This document shows, piece after piece, positions 22,278 to 29,519 of a stretch of 64,000 nt of DNA. Numbering within the stretch: the stretch's first letter is position 1; every line of letters starts with the position of its first letter. The notes under the pieces were generated by a model. It did not search any database. It had not been told where the DNA came from and was given only the letters and a program-made list of their open reading frames with translations. The stretch comes from an uncultured Pelagibacteraceae bacterium (GTDB taxonomy: Bacteria > Pseudomonadota > Alphaproteobacteria > Pelagibacterales > Pelagibacteraceae). The translations under genes and the position numbers were made by a program. The DNA lies in contig CACKNR010000005.1 in NCBI GenBank assembly GCA_902601545.1, positions 1 through 64,000 of the forward strand, read 5' to 3'.

Positions 22278-22742
22278 ATGAAAAAATACATGTTTGGAGA
22301 TAAAAAAAATAAACTCACAGATTCAGAAAGATCGCTAATAAGCGAGACTGTTAGCATCGAAGGTACGATTAATAGCTCAGGTGCAATAGATGTTGCTGGT
22401 TTGATAAAAGGTCCAGTATATTCTAAAGAAATCATAATTAGAGAAACGGGTTCAATCACAGGCTCGGTAGAAGGAGATCATATAGAAATCCATGGACATC
22501 TTGATGGTAAAGTTTCAGGTCAAGATGTTGTAATAGGCGGCACTGGCACTGTAAAAGGTGATATTGAATTTGGAAATAATTTAAAGACTGAAAATGGCGC
22601 AGATATAGATGGTTACATTAAAAAAACCAACAAATCTAAATCAACTTTAACTGGAGATTTTTTATTCAAGAAAAAAGAAAAAAAAGAACCAGCAGAGGGC
22701 GAAGAAAGACCAGAAGTAGTCAACAAAGAAGCTTTAGCATAA
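22278..22742 (+). CDS. Bactofilin-family cytoskeletal protein
   Basis: This 154-residue protein has the central bactofilin (DUF583) beta-helix with repeated short strands (INSSGAIDVAGLIKGPV, ITGSVEGDHIEIHG, LDGKVSGQDVVIGG). A short N-terminal tail and a charged C-terminal tail flank it. Bactofilins assemble into nucleotide-free filaments that organise wall synthesis or curvature. Its position right after the mre-rodA cluster agrees with a role in cell shape. Confidence 0.9.
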   Translation: MKKYMFGDKKNKLTDSERSLISETVSIEGTINSSGAIDVAGLIKGPVYSKEIIIRETGSITGSVEGDHIEIHGHLDGKVSGQDVVIGGTGTVKGDIEFGNNLKTENGADIDGYIKKTNKSKSTLTGDFLFKKKEKKEPAEGEERPEVVNKEALA

Positions 22743-22775
22743 TCTACCGCACTACAAATTTCTCTAACATTGCAA

Positions 22776-22781
22776 TATAAT
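22776..22781 (+). promoter_or_regulatory. -10 box for the FAD oxidoreductase gene, leaderless spacing
   Basis: A perfect TATAAT lies exactly six bases before the ATG at 22788. No Shine-Dalgarno sequence is present, and the -35 region (TACAAA near 22753) is weak. The spacing argues for a transcript that starts at the start codon. Confidence 0.4.
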
Positions 22782-22787
22782 TTCCTT

Positions 22788-24047
22788 ATGGAAAATCAAA
22801 AGTGTAATTCAGTGGGAATTATTGGATCTGGAATTCAAGGTGTTTGCATAGGTCTTAATCTAATAAAAAAAGGTATACCTGTTACTTTATTTGATAGGAA
22901 TGATCCTTTGTCTAAAGAATTTAAACCTGCCTCATATGGAAATGCGGGGCATTTTTCACCTTATGCTGTTTTACAATTTAATCGTCCTGATATTCTATAC
23001 GATGTTCCAAAAATGCTTCTTAGCTCTTACGGTCCTCTAGCATTAAAATGGAATTACGTTCCAAAGATGTTTCAATGGTTTTATCACTATCTTAAAAACT
23101 GTAACAAAAAATCAATGCTTCACACTGCAAAATATATGCACCAATTATTAAATTTATCCTTAGATGCATATGAAGAAATTTTTAAAGAAATTGATACTAG
23201 TGGTTTAGTTGAAAAGAAAGGTATAATTTATGTTTGGACAAATAAAAATTTAAAAAGTAGAAAATTAGAAATTAAAGTTCGCGATGACTTAGGAGTAAAG
23301 CAAAAACATCTTACGCAGAAAGAAATTCTACAACTTGAACCAAATTTAAATCCCGTTTTCGATGCAGGCGTTCTTTATGATTATGCTATGCACGCGAGAG
23401 ATCCCCACGGCATACTTAAAAAATTATTTAAACTATACATTGATAAAGGAGGAAAATTTATTCAAACAGATATTAAAAGTTTGGAACAAACTTCTATAAA
23501 CGAAACAGTAATAAACTCTGAAAAGGAAAAGTATAAATTTGAAAAAACTGTAGTTGCCTCCGGTGCTTTTTCAAAAAATTTGACTGACAGATTAGGAGAA
23601 AAAATACCTTTAGATACAGAACGTGGATATCATGTTCATTTTAAAGATATGGATCATCTAATTTCGAGACCTGTAATATTTTTAGACAGAGGCTTTGGAA
23701 TGACACCCATGAACCAGGGCTTAAGAGCTGTGGGTACCGTTGAGCTTGGAGGATTAAAAAACCCTCCATCAAAAAAACGTCTGGAATATATCATTAATTG
23801 CTCAAAAGAATTATTACCCCAGCTTGGAAAACATGAAGATGAATGGTTGGGCTTCAGACCGACATTGCCAGATTTTTTACCTATTTTAGGGCCGTCTTTA
23901 AAAAATAAGAACATAATATATGCATTTGGCCATCAACATCTAGGATGGACTTTGGGCGCTATTACTGGCAAAATTATTTCTGGAATAGTTGCTGGAGAAA
24001 AAACTAACTTAGATTTAGCTCCTTACAGCTCAAAAAGATTTAATTAG
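22788..24047 (+). CDS. D-amino acid dehydrogenase-like FAD oxidoreductase
   Basis: This member of the DAO/GlpO flavoprotein family has the FAD dinucleotide-binding motif GIIGSGIQGVCIGLNL near the N-terminus. The DadA-like segment PASYGNAGHFSPYAVLQFN follows, and the C-terminal substrate and FAD region reads DEWLGFRPTLPDFLPILGPS and GHQHLGWTLGAITG. Such enzymes oxidise D-amino acids, or related imino acids, to 2-oxo acids and pass electrons to quinone. I choose the ATG at 22788 over an in-frame TTG at 22770 because the TTG overlaps the -10 region. Neighbours are a DMT transporter and a hydroxyacid dehydrogenase. The exact substrate is unknown. Confidence 0.85.
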   Translation: MENQKCNSVGIIGSGIQGVCIGLNLIKKGIPVTLFDRNDPLSKEFKPASYGNAGHFSPYAVLQFNRPDILYDVPKMLLSSYGPLALKWNYVPKMFQWFYHYLKNCNKKSMLHTAKYMHQLLNLSLDAYEEIFKEIDTSGLVEKKGIIYVWTNKNLKSRKLEIKVRDDLGVKQKHLTQKEILQLEPNLNPVFDAGVLYDYAMHARDPHGILKKLFKLYIDKGGKFIQTDIKSLEQTSINETVINSEKEKYKFEKTVVASGAFSKNLTDRLGEKIPLDTERGYHVHFKDMDHLISRPVIFLDRGFGMTPMNQGLRAVGTVELGGLKNPPSKKRLEYIINCSKELLPQLGKHEDEWLGFRPTLPDFLPILGPSLKNKNIIYAFGHQHLGWTLGAITGKIISGIVAGEKTNLDLAPYSSKRFN

Positions 24048-24054
24048 GTTTTTT

Positions 24055-24945
24055 TTGTCAAAAAATTATTTAGCTTACACATTTCTTACACTGGCAGCTC
24101 TATTCTGGTCAGGAAATTTTATTGTTGGAAAGTTTGCAACTTTATTTGAAGTTCCACCACTAACTTTAAATTTTTTAAGGTGGGTATTAGTATGGTTCCT
24201 ATTAATACCATTTACAATTAAAGAAATCTTAGTAAAGAAAAACTATATTAAACAAAAATTTTTCATAATTGGTTTAATGGGAATATTATCAATTAGTACC
24301 TTTAACTCAGTTGTTTATTTTGCTTTAAACTTTACACAAGTTATAAACGCAGTTCTAATGTTAGCCGCTATTCCTCCAATGATAATTATTTTTTCATCCA
24401 TTATGAAAATTGAAAAAACTAATATATTTCAATTATCTGGACTACTCTTATCCATCTTTGGAGTTGGAACAATTATTTCAAATGCAGATATCCAAAAAAT
24501 AGTTTCTTTGAGTTTTAATAAGGGTGATATATGGATGCTAATTTGTGTTTTGAGTTGGTCATTATATTCAACTTTACTTAAAAAAAATAAATTTGAATTA
24601 TCTCAATTTTCGTTAATCCAAATTATGGTCACAGTAGGATTAATATTTTTAGTCCCACAGTTTGTATATGAGCAATCAATTGGATTAGAAATTAAAATTA
24701 ATAAAGCTTTTATATTAATATTGCTTTATGTAGTTATTTTTCCTGCGATCGCAGCTTATTATTGTTGGCAAAAAGCTATTGAGCTAATAGGTCCTAACAG
24801 GTCATCAATGTTTATTCAACTGATGCCACTTTTCAGTGCATTAATGGCAATTTTAATATTTAAAGAAAAATTTCAATTATTTCATTTTATTGGAGCTACC
24901 TTTATAATATCTGGTATTTATTTATCAAATAGGAAAACCCAATGA
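24055..24945 (+). CDS. EamA/DMT-superfamily transporter
   Basis: This 296-residue protein has ten membrane segments arranged as two EamA repeats. The first opens with AALFWSGNFIVGKFA, and the second begins near residue 157 with WMLICVLSWSLYSTLLKK. These carriers export amino acids or other metabolites. The start is TTG, eight bases after the upstream oxidoreductase gene. Its TGA stop overlaps the ATG of the following dehydrogenase as ATGA, so the three genes look translationally coupled. Confidence 0.87.
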   Translation: MSKNYLAYTFLTLAALFWSGNFIVGKFATLFEVPPLTLNFLRWVLVWFLLIPFTIKEILVKKNYIKQKFFIIGLMGILSISTFNSVVYFALNFTQVINAVLMLAAIPPMIIIFSSIMKIEKTNIFQLSGLLLSIFGVGTIISNADIQKIVSLSFNKGDIWMLICVLSWSLYSTLLKKNKFELSQFSLIQIMVTVGLIFLVPQFVYEQSIGLEIKINKAFILILLYVVIFPAIAAYYCWQKAIELIGPNRSSMFIQLMPLFSALMAILIFKEKFQLFHFIGATFIISGIYLSNRKTQ

Positions 24946-25893
24946 TTAAAGTCGCAGTACTAGATGATTATCAAGATGCTTTTAAAGAAATTATTGACAT
25001 TGAAAAATTTAAAAAATAAATACAAATTTAAAATCTTTAATGAAGCATTTAATGACGAAAATGAAGCTATTATAGCCTTAGAGGAATTTGAGGCGTTATT
25101 TTTAATGCGAGAAAGGACCTCCATATCTAAAAGTTTATTAGAAAATTTACCAAATCTTAAGTACATAATGACTTCAGGTATGCGTAATAATTCTATTAAT
25201 TTAGAATTTACAAAAAAAAAAGGAATTTTGGTGTGCGGAACTGAATTAAATTCAAATCCCGCTGCTGAAATTACTTGGACTTTAATCCTTGGTCTTTTAA
25301 GAAATGTTAAACAAGAAATTGATAATATGTTTCAAGGTTACTGGCAGACTACTATTGGATCAGAATTAAAAGGAAAAATGTTAGGTATTATAGGTTTAGG
25401 AAAAATTGGAACACAAGTCGCAAAAGTTGGAAAAGCTTTTGGAATGGAAGTCTGTGCTTGGAGTGAAAATTTAAATCTTTCTCATGCCAATGAATTAGGT
25501 GTTCTTCCTATGAATAAAGAAGATTTACTTAAGAACTCAGATATAATTTCTATTCATGTAGTTTTAGGTGAAAGATATAGAAACTTAATTACAAAGAAAG
25601 AGATAGCAATGATGAAAAAGACAAGTTTTTTAATAAATACATCGAGAGGACCAATTATAAATGAAAATGATTTAGTTGAAGCTTTAAAAAGTGATAAAAT
25701 TGCTGGAGCCGGTTTAGATGTTTATGATAAAGAACCTCTTCCACAAGACCACAAATTAAGATTTCTTCCCAATGCTTTTTTATTGCCTCACATCGGGTAC
25801 GTAACAGTTGAAAATTACTCAAAATTTTATTTGCAAATGATTGAAAATCTTGAAAGTTGTCTAAAAAATAAGCCATTAAGAATAATTAGTTAG
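24942..25893 (+). pseudogene. D-isomer-specific 2-hydroxyacid dehydrogenase, interrupted by a frameshift
   Basis: The natural start is the ATG at 24942, which overlaps the upstream stop as ATGA and encodes MIKVAVLDDYQDAFKEIIDI. After 25 codons this frame hits TAA at 25017-25019, directly behind six A residues at 25011-25016. With one A fewer, the frame continues smoothly as EKFKNKYKFKIFNEAF into the rest of the protein. That part has the Rossmann motif LGIIGLGKIGTQVAK and INTSRGPIINENDLVEAL, plus the catalytic Glu/His region LLPHIGYVT. Reading of the second frame from an internal start at 24964 gives an unrelated N-terminus. This is a homopolymer error, a fresh mutation or a slippage site. 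Otherwise the enzyme looks intact. Confidence 0.8.
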
Positions 25894-26003
25894 AAAAACT
25901 CTTCCATTGTAGGTTGTATTAGATATAAACTCAATTTGAGTGATTCGATTGTTTTATAACAGGTGGATCTCTGCTTTAATTGGGAAAATTATAAAAAGGG
26001 AGT

Positions 26004-26405
26004 ATGAAAAAAATTTTAGGTTTTTTGCTAACATTTATACTACTAACTGGTTGTGCAGAATCTTTAGCTCTTTTAGGACCTACGTCTACCGCGGTAACCG
26101 GCGGAAATATTGCTCAGTCAGCTTTTTCTTCAGCAGTAAATTTCGGAGTAAAAAAACAAACTGGAAAAAGCCCAATGGAACATGCATTGGCATACGCAGA
26201 AGAAATGAATCCAGAGAAAAAGAAGGAGCCTTGTTTATCATTTGCTGAAAAAACTAATTCAGAAATTTGCGCTGTTGTGAAAAAACAATTGAACATGACT
26301 AAAACGAAATTATTAAAGAAATCAAAGGAAAAATCTATAAAAGACCTTACTTCATTACTTCAGCCCAACATAAATAAAAAATCTAAAATTAAGTACTTAG
26401 ACTAA
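26004..26405 (+). CDS. Small lipoprotein, copy 1 of a tandem pair
   Basis: This 133-residue protein has a lipoprotein signal peptide ending in LLTGC (Cys at residue 17). A conserved AESLALLG segment follows, then VKKQTGKSPMEHALAYAEEMNP and two cysteines spaced in PCLSFAEKTNSEIC. The tail is lysine-rich. No known domain is recognised. A GGGAGT ribosome-binding site precedes the ATG. The next gene encodes a close paralogue with the same signal peptide, core and cysteine pair, so a local duplication is likely. Function unknown, probably membrane-anchored in the periplasm. Confidence 0.75.
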   Translation: MKKILGFLLTFILLTGCAESLALLGPTSTAVTGGNIAQSAFSSAVNFGVKKQTGKSPMEHALAYAEEMNPEKKKEPCLSFAEKTNSEICAVVKKQLNMTKTKLLKKSKEKSIKDLTSLLQPNINKKSKIKYLD

Positions 26406-26443
26406 CAAATATAAAACAAAACCAGCCTAGTAAATTTAAGATC

Positions 26444-26472
26444 TTGACAACCTTGGGTTGTGTTAATAAAAT
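26444..26472 (+). promoter_or_regulatory. Predicted sigma-70 promoter for lipoprotein copy 2
   Basis: A perfect TTGACA at 26444-26449, a 17-base spacer and TAAAAT at 26467-26472 lie upstream of the second lipoprotein gene. This is among the best promoter matches in the window. Confidence 0.6.
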
Positions 26473-26541
26473 TAATTCGTTAACAATTAACTTTCAATTA
26501 AAGACGAAGCAGATATGAACCGATTAAAACAAATTTCAAAA

Positions 26542-26949
26542 ATGAAAAAAATTTTAATTTTATTATCAACGATTTTCTTACTTAACGGGTGCGCTGAATC
26601 TCTAGCATTACTCGGTACTGGCACATCTAACGGAAAAATATTACAATCTTCTCTTAATTCAGCAATAAGTTATGGAGTTAAAAAACAAACAGGAAAAACT
26701 CCTTTGGAACACGCTATTGCTTACGCAGAAGAAAAAAATCCAGAAAGAAAAAAAGAAACCTGTATTTCTTCTTTTGAAATAACAAGATCTGAATTTTGCA
26801 CAATTGTAAAAAAACAAATTAAGTCTAATAGTTCTGCTATGATAGAAAAGACCACAGGCTTAGTGAAAGAATTACCAAAAAATAAAATTAAAGAGATATC
26901 TAAGATTGAAAAGATAGCAAAGAAATCAATAATTTATAATAGAAGGTAA
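26542..26949 (+). CDS. Small lipoprotein, copy 2 of a tandem pair
   Basis: A paralogue of the preceding gene. It has a signal peptide ending in LLNGC, then AESLALLG, then VKKQTGKTPLEHAIAYAEEKNP and the cysteine pair TCISSFEITRSEFC. The core is clearly alike, while the C-terminal tails differ. I place the start at the ATG at 26542 (MKKILILL) because it gives a standard lipoprotein signal. An in-frame ATG at 26515 would add nine residues (MNRLKQISK). It has its own good promoter. Function unknown. Confidence 0.72.
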   Translation: MKKILILLSTIFLLNGCAESLALLGTGTSNGKILQSSLNSAISYGVKKQTGKTPLEHAIAYAEEKNPERKKETCISSFEITRSEFCTIVKKQIKSNSSAMIEKTTGLVKELPKNKIKEISKIEKIAKKSIIYNRR

Positions 26950-26971
26950 TTCTAGTTTCTTTTTAAATGAT

Positions 26972-26991
26972 GGCCCCAATAAATTGGGACC
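26972..26991. terminator. Hairpin between convergent genes, possible bidirectional terminator
   Basis: GGCCCCAAT and ATTGGGACC form a nine-pair stem with one mismatch and a minimal loop, between the stops of the second lipoprotein gene and metY. The T tracts on either side are weak, so termination is only suggested. Confidence 0.35.
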
Positions 26992-27004
26992 ACCTAATTA
27001 ATAT

Positions 27005-28297
27005 TTAAGCAGCTAAAGCTTGCTTGATATCTGCAACAATATCGTCTGGATGTTCTATACCAATCGACAATCTTACGTAACCTGGTGTAACACCTGCAGC
27101 TAACATTTCTTTCTCAGTTAATTGACTGTGAGTTGTTGTAGCTGGATGAATTGCTAAACTTCTAGCATCACCAATATTTGCTACGTGGTAAAGCATTTTT
27201 AAGTTGTCAATAAACTTAGCTCCTGCTTCTTTTGTTCCAAGATCCATACCTATTAAAGATCCATAACCACCTTGCATATATTTTTTAGCTCTATCTCTAA
27301 TTTCACCTTGATAATTAGTTGGATAGATTACTTTTTTAACTTTTTTGTGACCATCTAAGAAATTCACAACTTTCTCTGCATTACTACAGTGTTGTTTCAT
27401 TCTTAAAGCTACAGTTTCCAAACCTTGAATGATTTGAAAAGCATTGAATGGACTTAACGGAGCACCTAAGTCTCTCAATAAAACCACTCTAGCTCGGATT
27501 ACGAATGGGATATTAGCACCAGTTAATTGTGGAACTGCATCTGCCCAAACTGCACCATGATAACTTTGATCTGGCTCATTTAATAGAGGTTGTCTTTTTC
27601 TATCTTTAATCCAATCAAAATTTCCTCCATCTACAATTATTCCTCCAATTGAAGTACCATGACCACCAATATATTTCGTCAAAGAGTGCATTACAATTGC
27701 AGCTCCATGAGCTAAAGGTTTACATATTACTGGCGAAGCTGTGTTATCGATAATTAAAGGAATACCTTTTTTTCTACCGATATCAGAAACTTCTTTAATT
27801 GGAAAAACACGAAGATAAGGATTTGGAAGAGTCTCACCATAGTAAGCTCTTGTCTTATCATCAGTCACTTTTTCAAAGTTTTTTGGATCTGCAGGATCTG
27901 CAAATCTAACTTCAATACCTTGTTGTCTTAAAGTATTTTTAAATAAGTTAACTGTACCTCCGTATAAATCAGTCGAAGCAACAATGTTATCTCCAGCTTG
28001 TGCTAAGTTTTGAATACACATTGCTGAAGCTGCTTGTCCTGATCCCACTGCACATGCTGCTACACCGCCTTCAAGCGCTGCAACTCTTTTTTCTAGCACA
28101 TCTACAGTCGGGTTCATTATACGTGTGTAAATATTACCAAACTCTTTGAGACCAAATAAATTTGCAGCATGTTCTGCATTTTTAAATTGATAAGAAGTTG
28201 TTTGATAAATCGGAACTGCTACAGCTGTTGTAGTAGGATCAGCTCTATAATCACTACCATGCAAGCCAATAGTTTCCGGATGTTTAAAATCAGCCAT
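27005..28297 (-). CDS. metY: O-acetylhomoserine sulfhydrylase
   Basis: This PLP enzyme makes homocysteine from O-acetylhomoserine and sulfide, the direct sulfhydrylation route to methionine. The 430-residue chain opens with HPETIGLHGSDYRADPTTTAVAVPIYQTTSY. It has the cofactor lysine in HSLTKYIGGHGTSIGG, the IYTRIMNPT loop, and the C-terminal SLAIHPATTTHSQL and GYVRLSIGIEHPDDIV motifs of the family. An AAGGGGG ribosome-binding site lies nine bases before the ATG. Expression is controlled by a leader with SAM-II and SAM-V riboswitches and two short open frames. It neighbours gshAB, cysE and msrB. Confidence 0.95.
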   Translation of the reverse strand: MADFKHPETIGLHGSDYRADPTTTAVAVPIYQTTSYQFKNAEHAANLFGLKEFGNIYTRIMNPTVDVLEKRVAALEGGVAACAVGSGQAASAMCIQNLAQAGDNIVASTDLYGGTVNLFKNTLRQQGIEVRFADPADPKNFEKVTDDKTRAYYGETLPNPYLRVFPIKEVSDIGRKKGIPLIIDNTASPVICKPLAHGAAIVMHSLTKYIGGHGTSIGGIIVDGGNFDWIKDRKRQPLLNEPDQSYHGAVWADAVPQLTGANIPFVIRARVVLLRDLGAPLSPFNAFQIIQGLETVALRMKQHCSNAEKVVNFLDGHKKVKKVIYPTNYQGEIRDRAKKYMQGGYGSLIGMDLGTKEAGAKFIDNLKMLYHVANIGDARSLAIHPATTTHSQLTEKEMLAAGVTPGYVRLSIGIEHPDDIVADIKQALAA

Positions 28298-28337
28298 TGA
28301 TTTTCCCCCTTATTGTTTCTCTTGTCGTTTCGTTCAT
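28290..28337 (-). CDS. Short leader ORF 2 in the metY leader
   Basis: A 15-codon frame (MNETTRETIRGKING) begins inside the stop of leader ORF 1 as ATGA and ends with TGA eight bases inside metY. It is preceded by GGAGAAAAA, a plausible ribosome-binding site. Ribosomes finishing it would release on top of the metY start. It may be a translational relay or may be chance; no peptide homology is recognised. Confidence 0.35.
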   Translation of the reverse strand: MNETTRETIRGKING

Positions 28338-28369
28338 TTTTTCTCCGTCTTTCTGGAGAAGAATGAACG
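28331..28369 (-). promoter_or_regulatory. Long hairpin in the metY leader masking the second SD/start
   Basis: On the minus strand, CGTTCATT (28369-28362) pairs with AATGAACG (28338-28331), and TTCTCC (28360-28355) pairs with GGAGAA (28346-28341), around an eight-base loop. The 3' arm holds the SD and ATG of leader ORF 2. The 5' arm is also complementary to the SD and start of leader ORF 1, with one bulged base. The two pairings exclude each other. Confidence 0.5.
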
Positions 28370-28387
28370 AGGTTCAATTCTGTTCAT
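28334..28387 (-). CDS. Short leader ORF 1 under SAM-V control
   Basis: A 17-codon frame (MNRIEPRSFFSRKTEKK) starts four bases after the GGAG that ends the SAM-V element (AAAAAGGAGAAGATG). This is the closest start to the riboswitch-controlled ribosome-binding site, while metY itself begins 90 bases further on. Its stop overlaps the start of leader ORF 2 as ATGA. SAM binding to the SAM-V aptamer would hide this ORF's SD directly. The peptide is basic and serine/phenylalanine-containing, and I recognise no homologue. Confidence 0.55.
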   Translation of the reverse strand: MNRIEPRSFFSRKTEKK

Positions 28388-28390
28388 CTT

Positions 28391-28446
28391 CTCCTTTTTA
28401 GTACTTCGGCATATGCCAGGTGTACAATATGGTTCAAATACCTGGT
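28391..28446 (-). promoter_or_regulatory. SAM-V riboswitch
   Basis: On the minus strand the element runs from CCAGGT to ACCTGG, which form the first stem. A TTTGAACCATATTGTAC loop lies inside, then CATATGCCGAAGTAC and TAAAAAGGAG follow. GTAC in the loop can pair with GTAC just before the purine-rich ribosome-binding site, which gives the pseudoknot that sequesters the SD when SAM is bound. This matches the SAM-V aptamer described for SAR11 metY leaders. It acts on translation. Confidence 0.8.
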
Positions 28447-28465
28447 TTAATTTTAGATTGGTTCC

Positions 28466-28494
28466 AAAAAAAAACCACCGGCTAAAGCGGTGGT
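28466..28494 (-). terminator. Intrinsic terminator controlled by the SAM-II riboswitch
   Basis: On the minus strand, ACCACCG and CGGTGGT form a 7-bp stem around a CTTTAGC loop, followed by nine T residues. CGCTTTAGC in the 5' half is fully complementary over nine bases to GCTAAAGCG at the 3' end of the SAM-II aptamer, giving a ready antiterminator. Confidence 0.8.
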
Positions 28495-28506
28495 CTGAAT
28501 GACTTT

Positions 28507-28561
28507 TGCGCTTTAGCTGGATTTATTAAGCGCCCGCAAGTTGCCTTAACTCAGCGCTAAT
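28507..28561 (-). promoter_or_regulatory. SAM-II riboswitch
   Basis: On the minus strand the sequence begins AGCGCTGAGTTAAGGCAA, continues CTTGCGGGCGCTTAATAAAT and ends CCAGCTAAAGCGC. This is the SAM-II consensus order: P1 half, A/T-rich loop, P1 return, then the AATAAAnnnAGCTAAA segment that forms the pseudoknot. When SAM holds this last segment it cannot act as antiterminator, and the downstream terminator forms. It acts on transcription of metY. Confidence 0.85.
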
Positions 28562-28564
28562 GGA

Positions 28565-28594
28565 TTTATAACAACAAACTCAGGATTTTGTCAA
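28565..28594 (-). promoter_or_regulatory. Promoter of the metY leader
   Basis: On the minus strand, a perfect TTGACA (28594-28589), an 18-base spacer and TATAAA (28570-28565) place the transcription start just before the SAM-II element. A second TTGACA-like copy lies a few bases upstream. Confidence 0.65.
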
Positions 28595-28601
28595 CTGTCA
28601 A

Positions 28602-29519
28602 TTAAATATTATTCCAGAACAATTTTGCAAGGTTTATTCCAGTTAAATTTTTGTATGCAGCCAGCCCAGTAGGGCTAGTAACATTAATATCGCCAATTAA
28701 TTTCCCTTGTACGAAATCTATCCCTGCAAAATATATATTATTTTTTAATAACAATTTTCCAATTGCTTTGCTTGCATTTACTTCTTTACTTGTGAGCTTT
28801 GTTAATTTCGCTTTAGCTCCTTTGCTCATATTGGATAAAATACTGCCTTTTTTAGGCACTCTAGAAATAGCACCTACAATCTTTCCTTTTATGATAAAAA
28901 CCCTCTTATCACCTTTGGAAACACTAGGTAAAAACTTTTGAAAAAATAAATGATTATGATTTTTTAATAATTTTCTAATTTTAACAGCATTATAAGTTTT
29001 AAATAAAATTACATTATTGCCACTAAAACCATTAATAGGTTTAGCCACAACAGCTTTTTGTCTTTTAAAAAAATTTCTTATTTCATTAAGATTTTCACTG
29101 ATAAGAGTAGGAGGCATATACCTCATTAGGTTAATGGAAAATAGCTTTTCAGATATATTTCTAACAGCAAAAGGGTGATTTATTATCTTAACCTTTTTAG
29201 AAATATGGCTTAGTAAGAATGTTGTATATAAATAACGATTATCAAAAGGTGGATCATTTCTGATTAATATTACTTTAGATCTTTCTAAATTAAAATTAAC
29301 AGTTCTTAGAAGTGAGTAAAATTTCTTTTTATTTTCATTGATTTTTATATATTTACAAGAAGCTAAAACTTTTCCATTCAAAAAACTCAAATTTTCTGGT
29401 TCAAAATAATATATTTTGTAGCCTCTTTTTTGTGCCTCAGATGCCAAAAGAATAGTTGTATCAGTTTTGATATTTACTTTTTTAAGATCAGAACCCTGAA
29501 TAGCTAAAATTTTCGTCAT
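28602..29519 (-). CDS. gshB: Glutathione synthetase
   Basis: GshB joins glycine to gamma-glutamylcysteine with ATP. The 305-residue protein has the prokaryotic GSH-synthase layout: an N-terminal domain (ILAIQGSDLKKVNIKTDTTILLA), the EPENLSF strand, and an ATP-grasp core with VVAKPINGFSGNNV. A C-terminal metal and substrate segment (FAGIDFVQGKLIGDINVTSPTGL) ends the chain. Its 5' end overlaps gshA by 32 bases in another frame, so the pair is coupled. It lies directly upstream of the metY promoter. Confidence 0.88.
   Translation of the reverse strand: MTKILAIQGSDLKKVNIKTDTTILLASEAQKRGYKIYYFEPENLSFLNGKVLASCKYIKINENKKKFYSLLRTVNFNLERSKVILIRNDPPFDNRYLYTTFLLSHISKKVKIINHPFAVRNISEKLFSINLMRYMPPTLISENLNEIRNFFKRQKAVVAKPINGFSGNNVILFKTYNAVKIRKLLKNHNHLFFQKFLPSVSKGDKRVFIIKGKIVGAISRVPKKGSILSNMSKGAKAKLTKLTSKEVNASKAIGKLLLKNNIYFAGIDFVQGKLIGDINVTSPTGLAAYKNLTGINLAKLFWNNI

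Noticed and set aside
24964-25893. Internal ATG at 24964 as the true start of the hydroxyacid dehydrogenase
   Set aside because: It gives a lysine/leucine N-terminus unlike the family, while the upstream ATGA-coupled frame encodes the expected first strand and is only one base out of frame.
25940-26248. Open frame of 102 codons overlapping the first lipoprotein gene in another frame
   Set aside because: Composition is unlike a protein (Arg/Phe/Ser-rich), it overlaps the well-supported lipoprotein gene, and it has no recognisable domain.
28331-28369. Reading the metY leader hairpin as a third intrinsic terminator
   Set aside because: The 3' side continues as AAAAAATGAACG on the sense strand with no T run, so it cannot act as a Rho-independent terminator.
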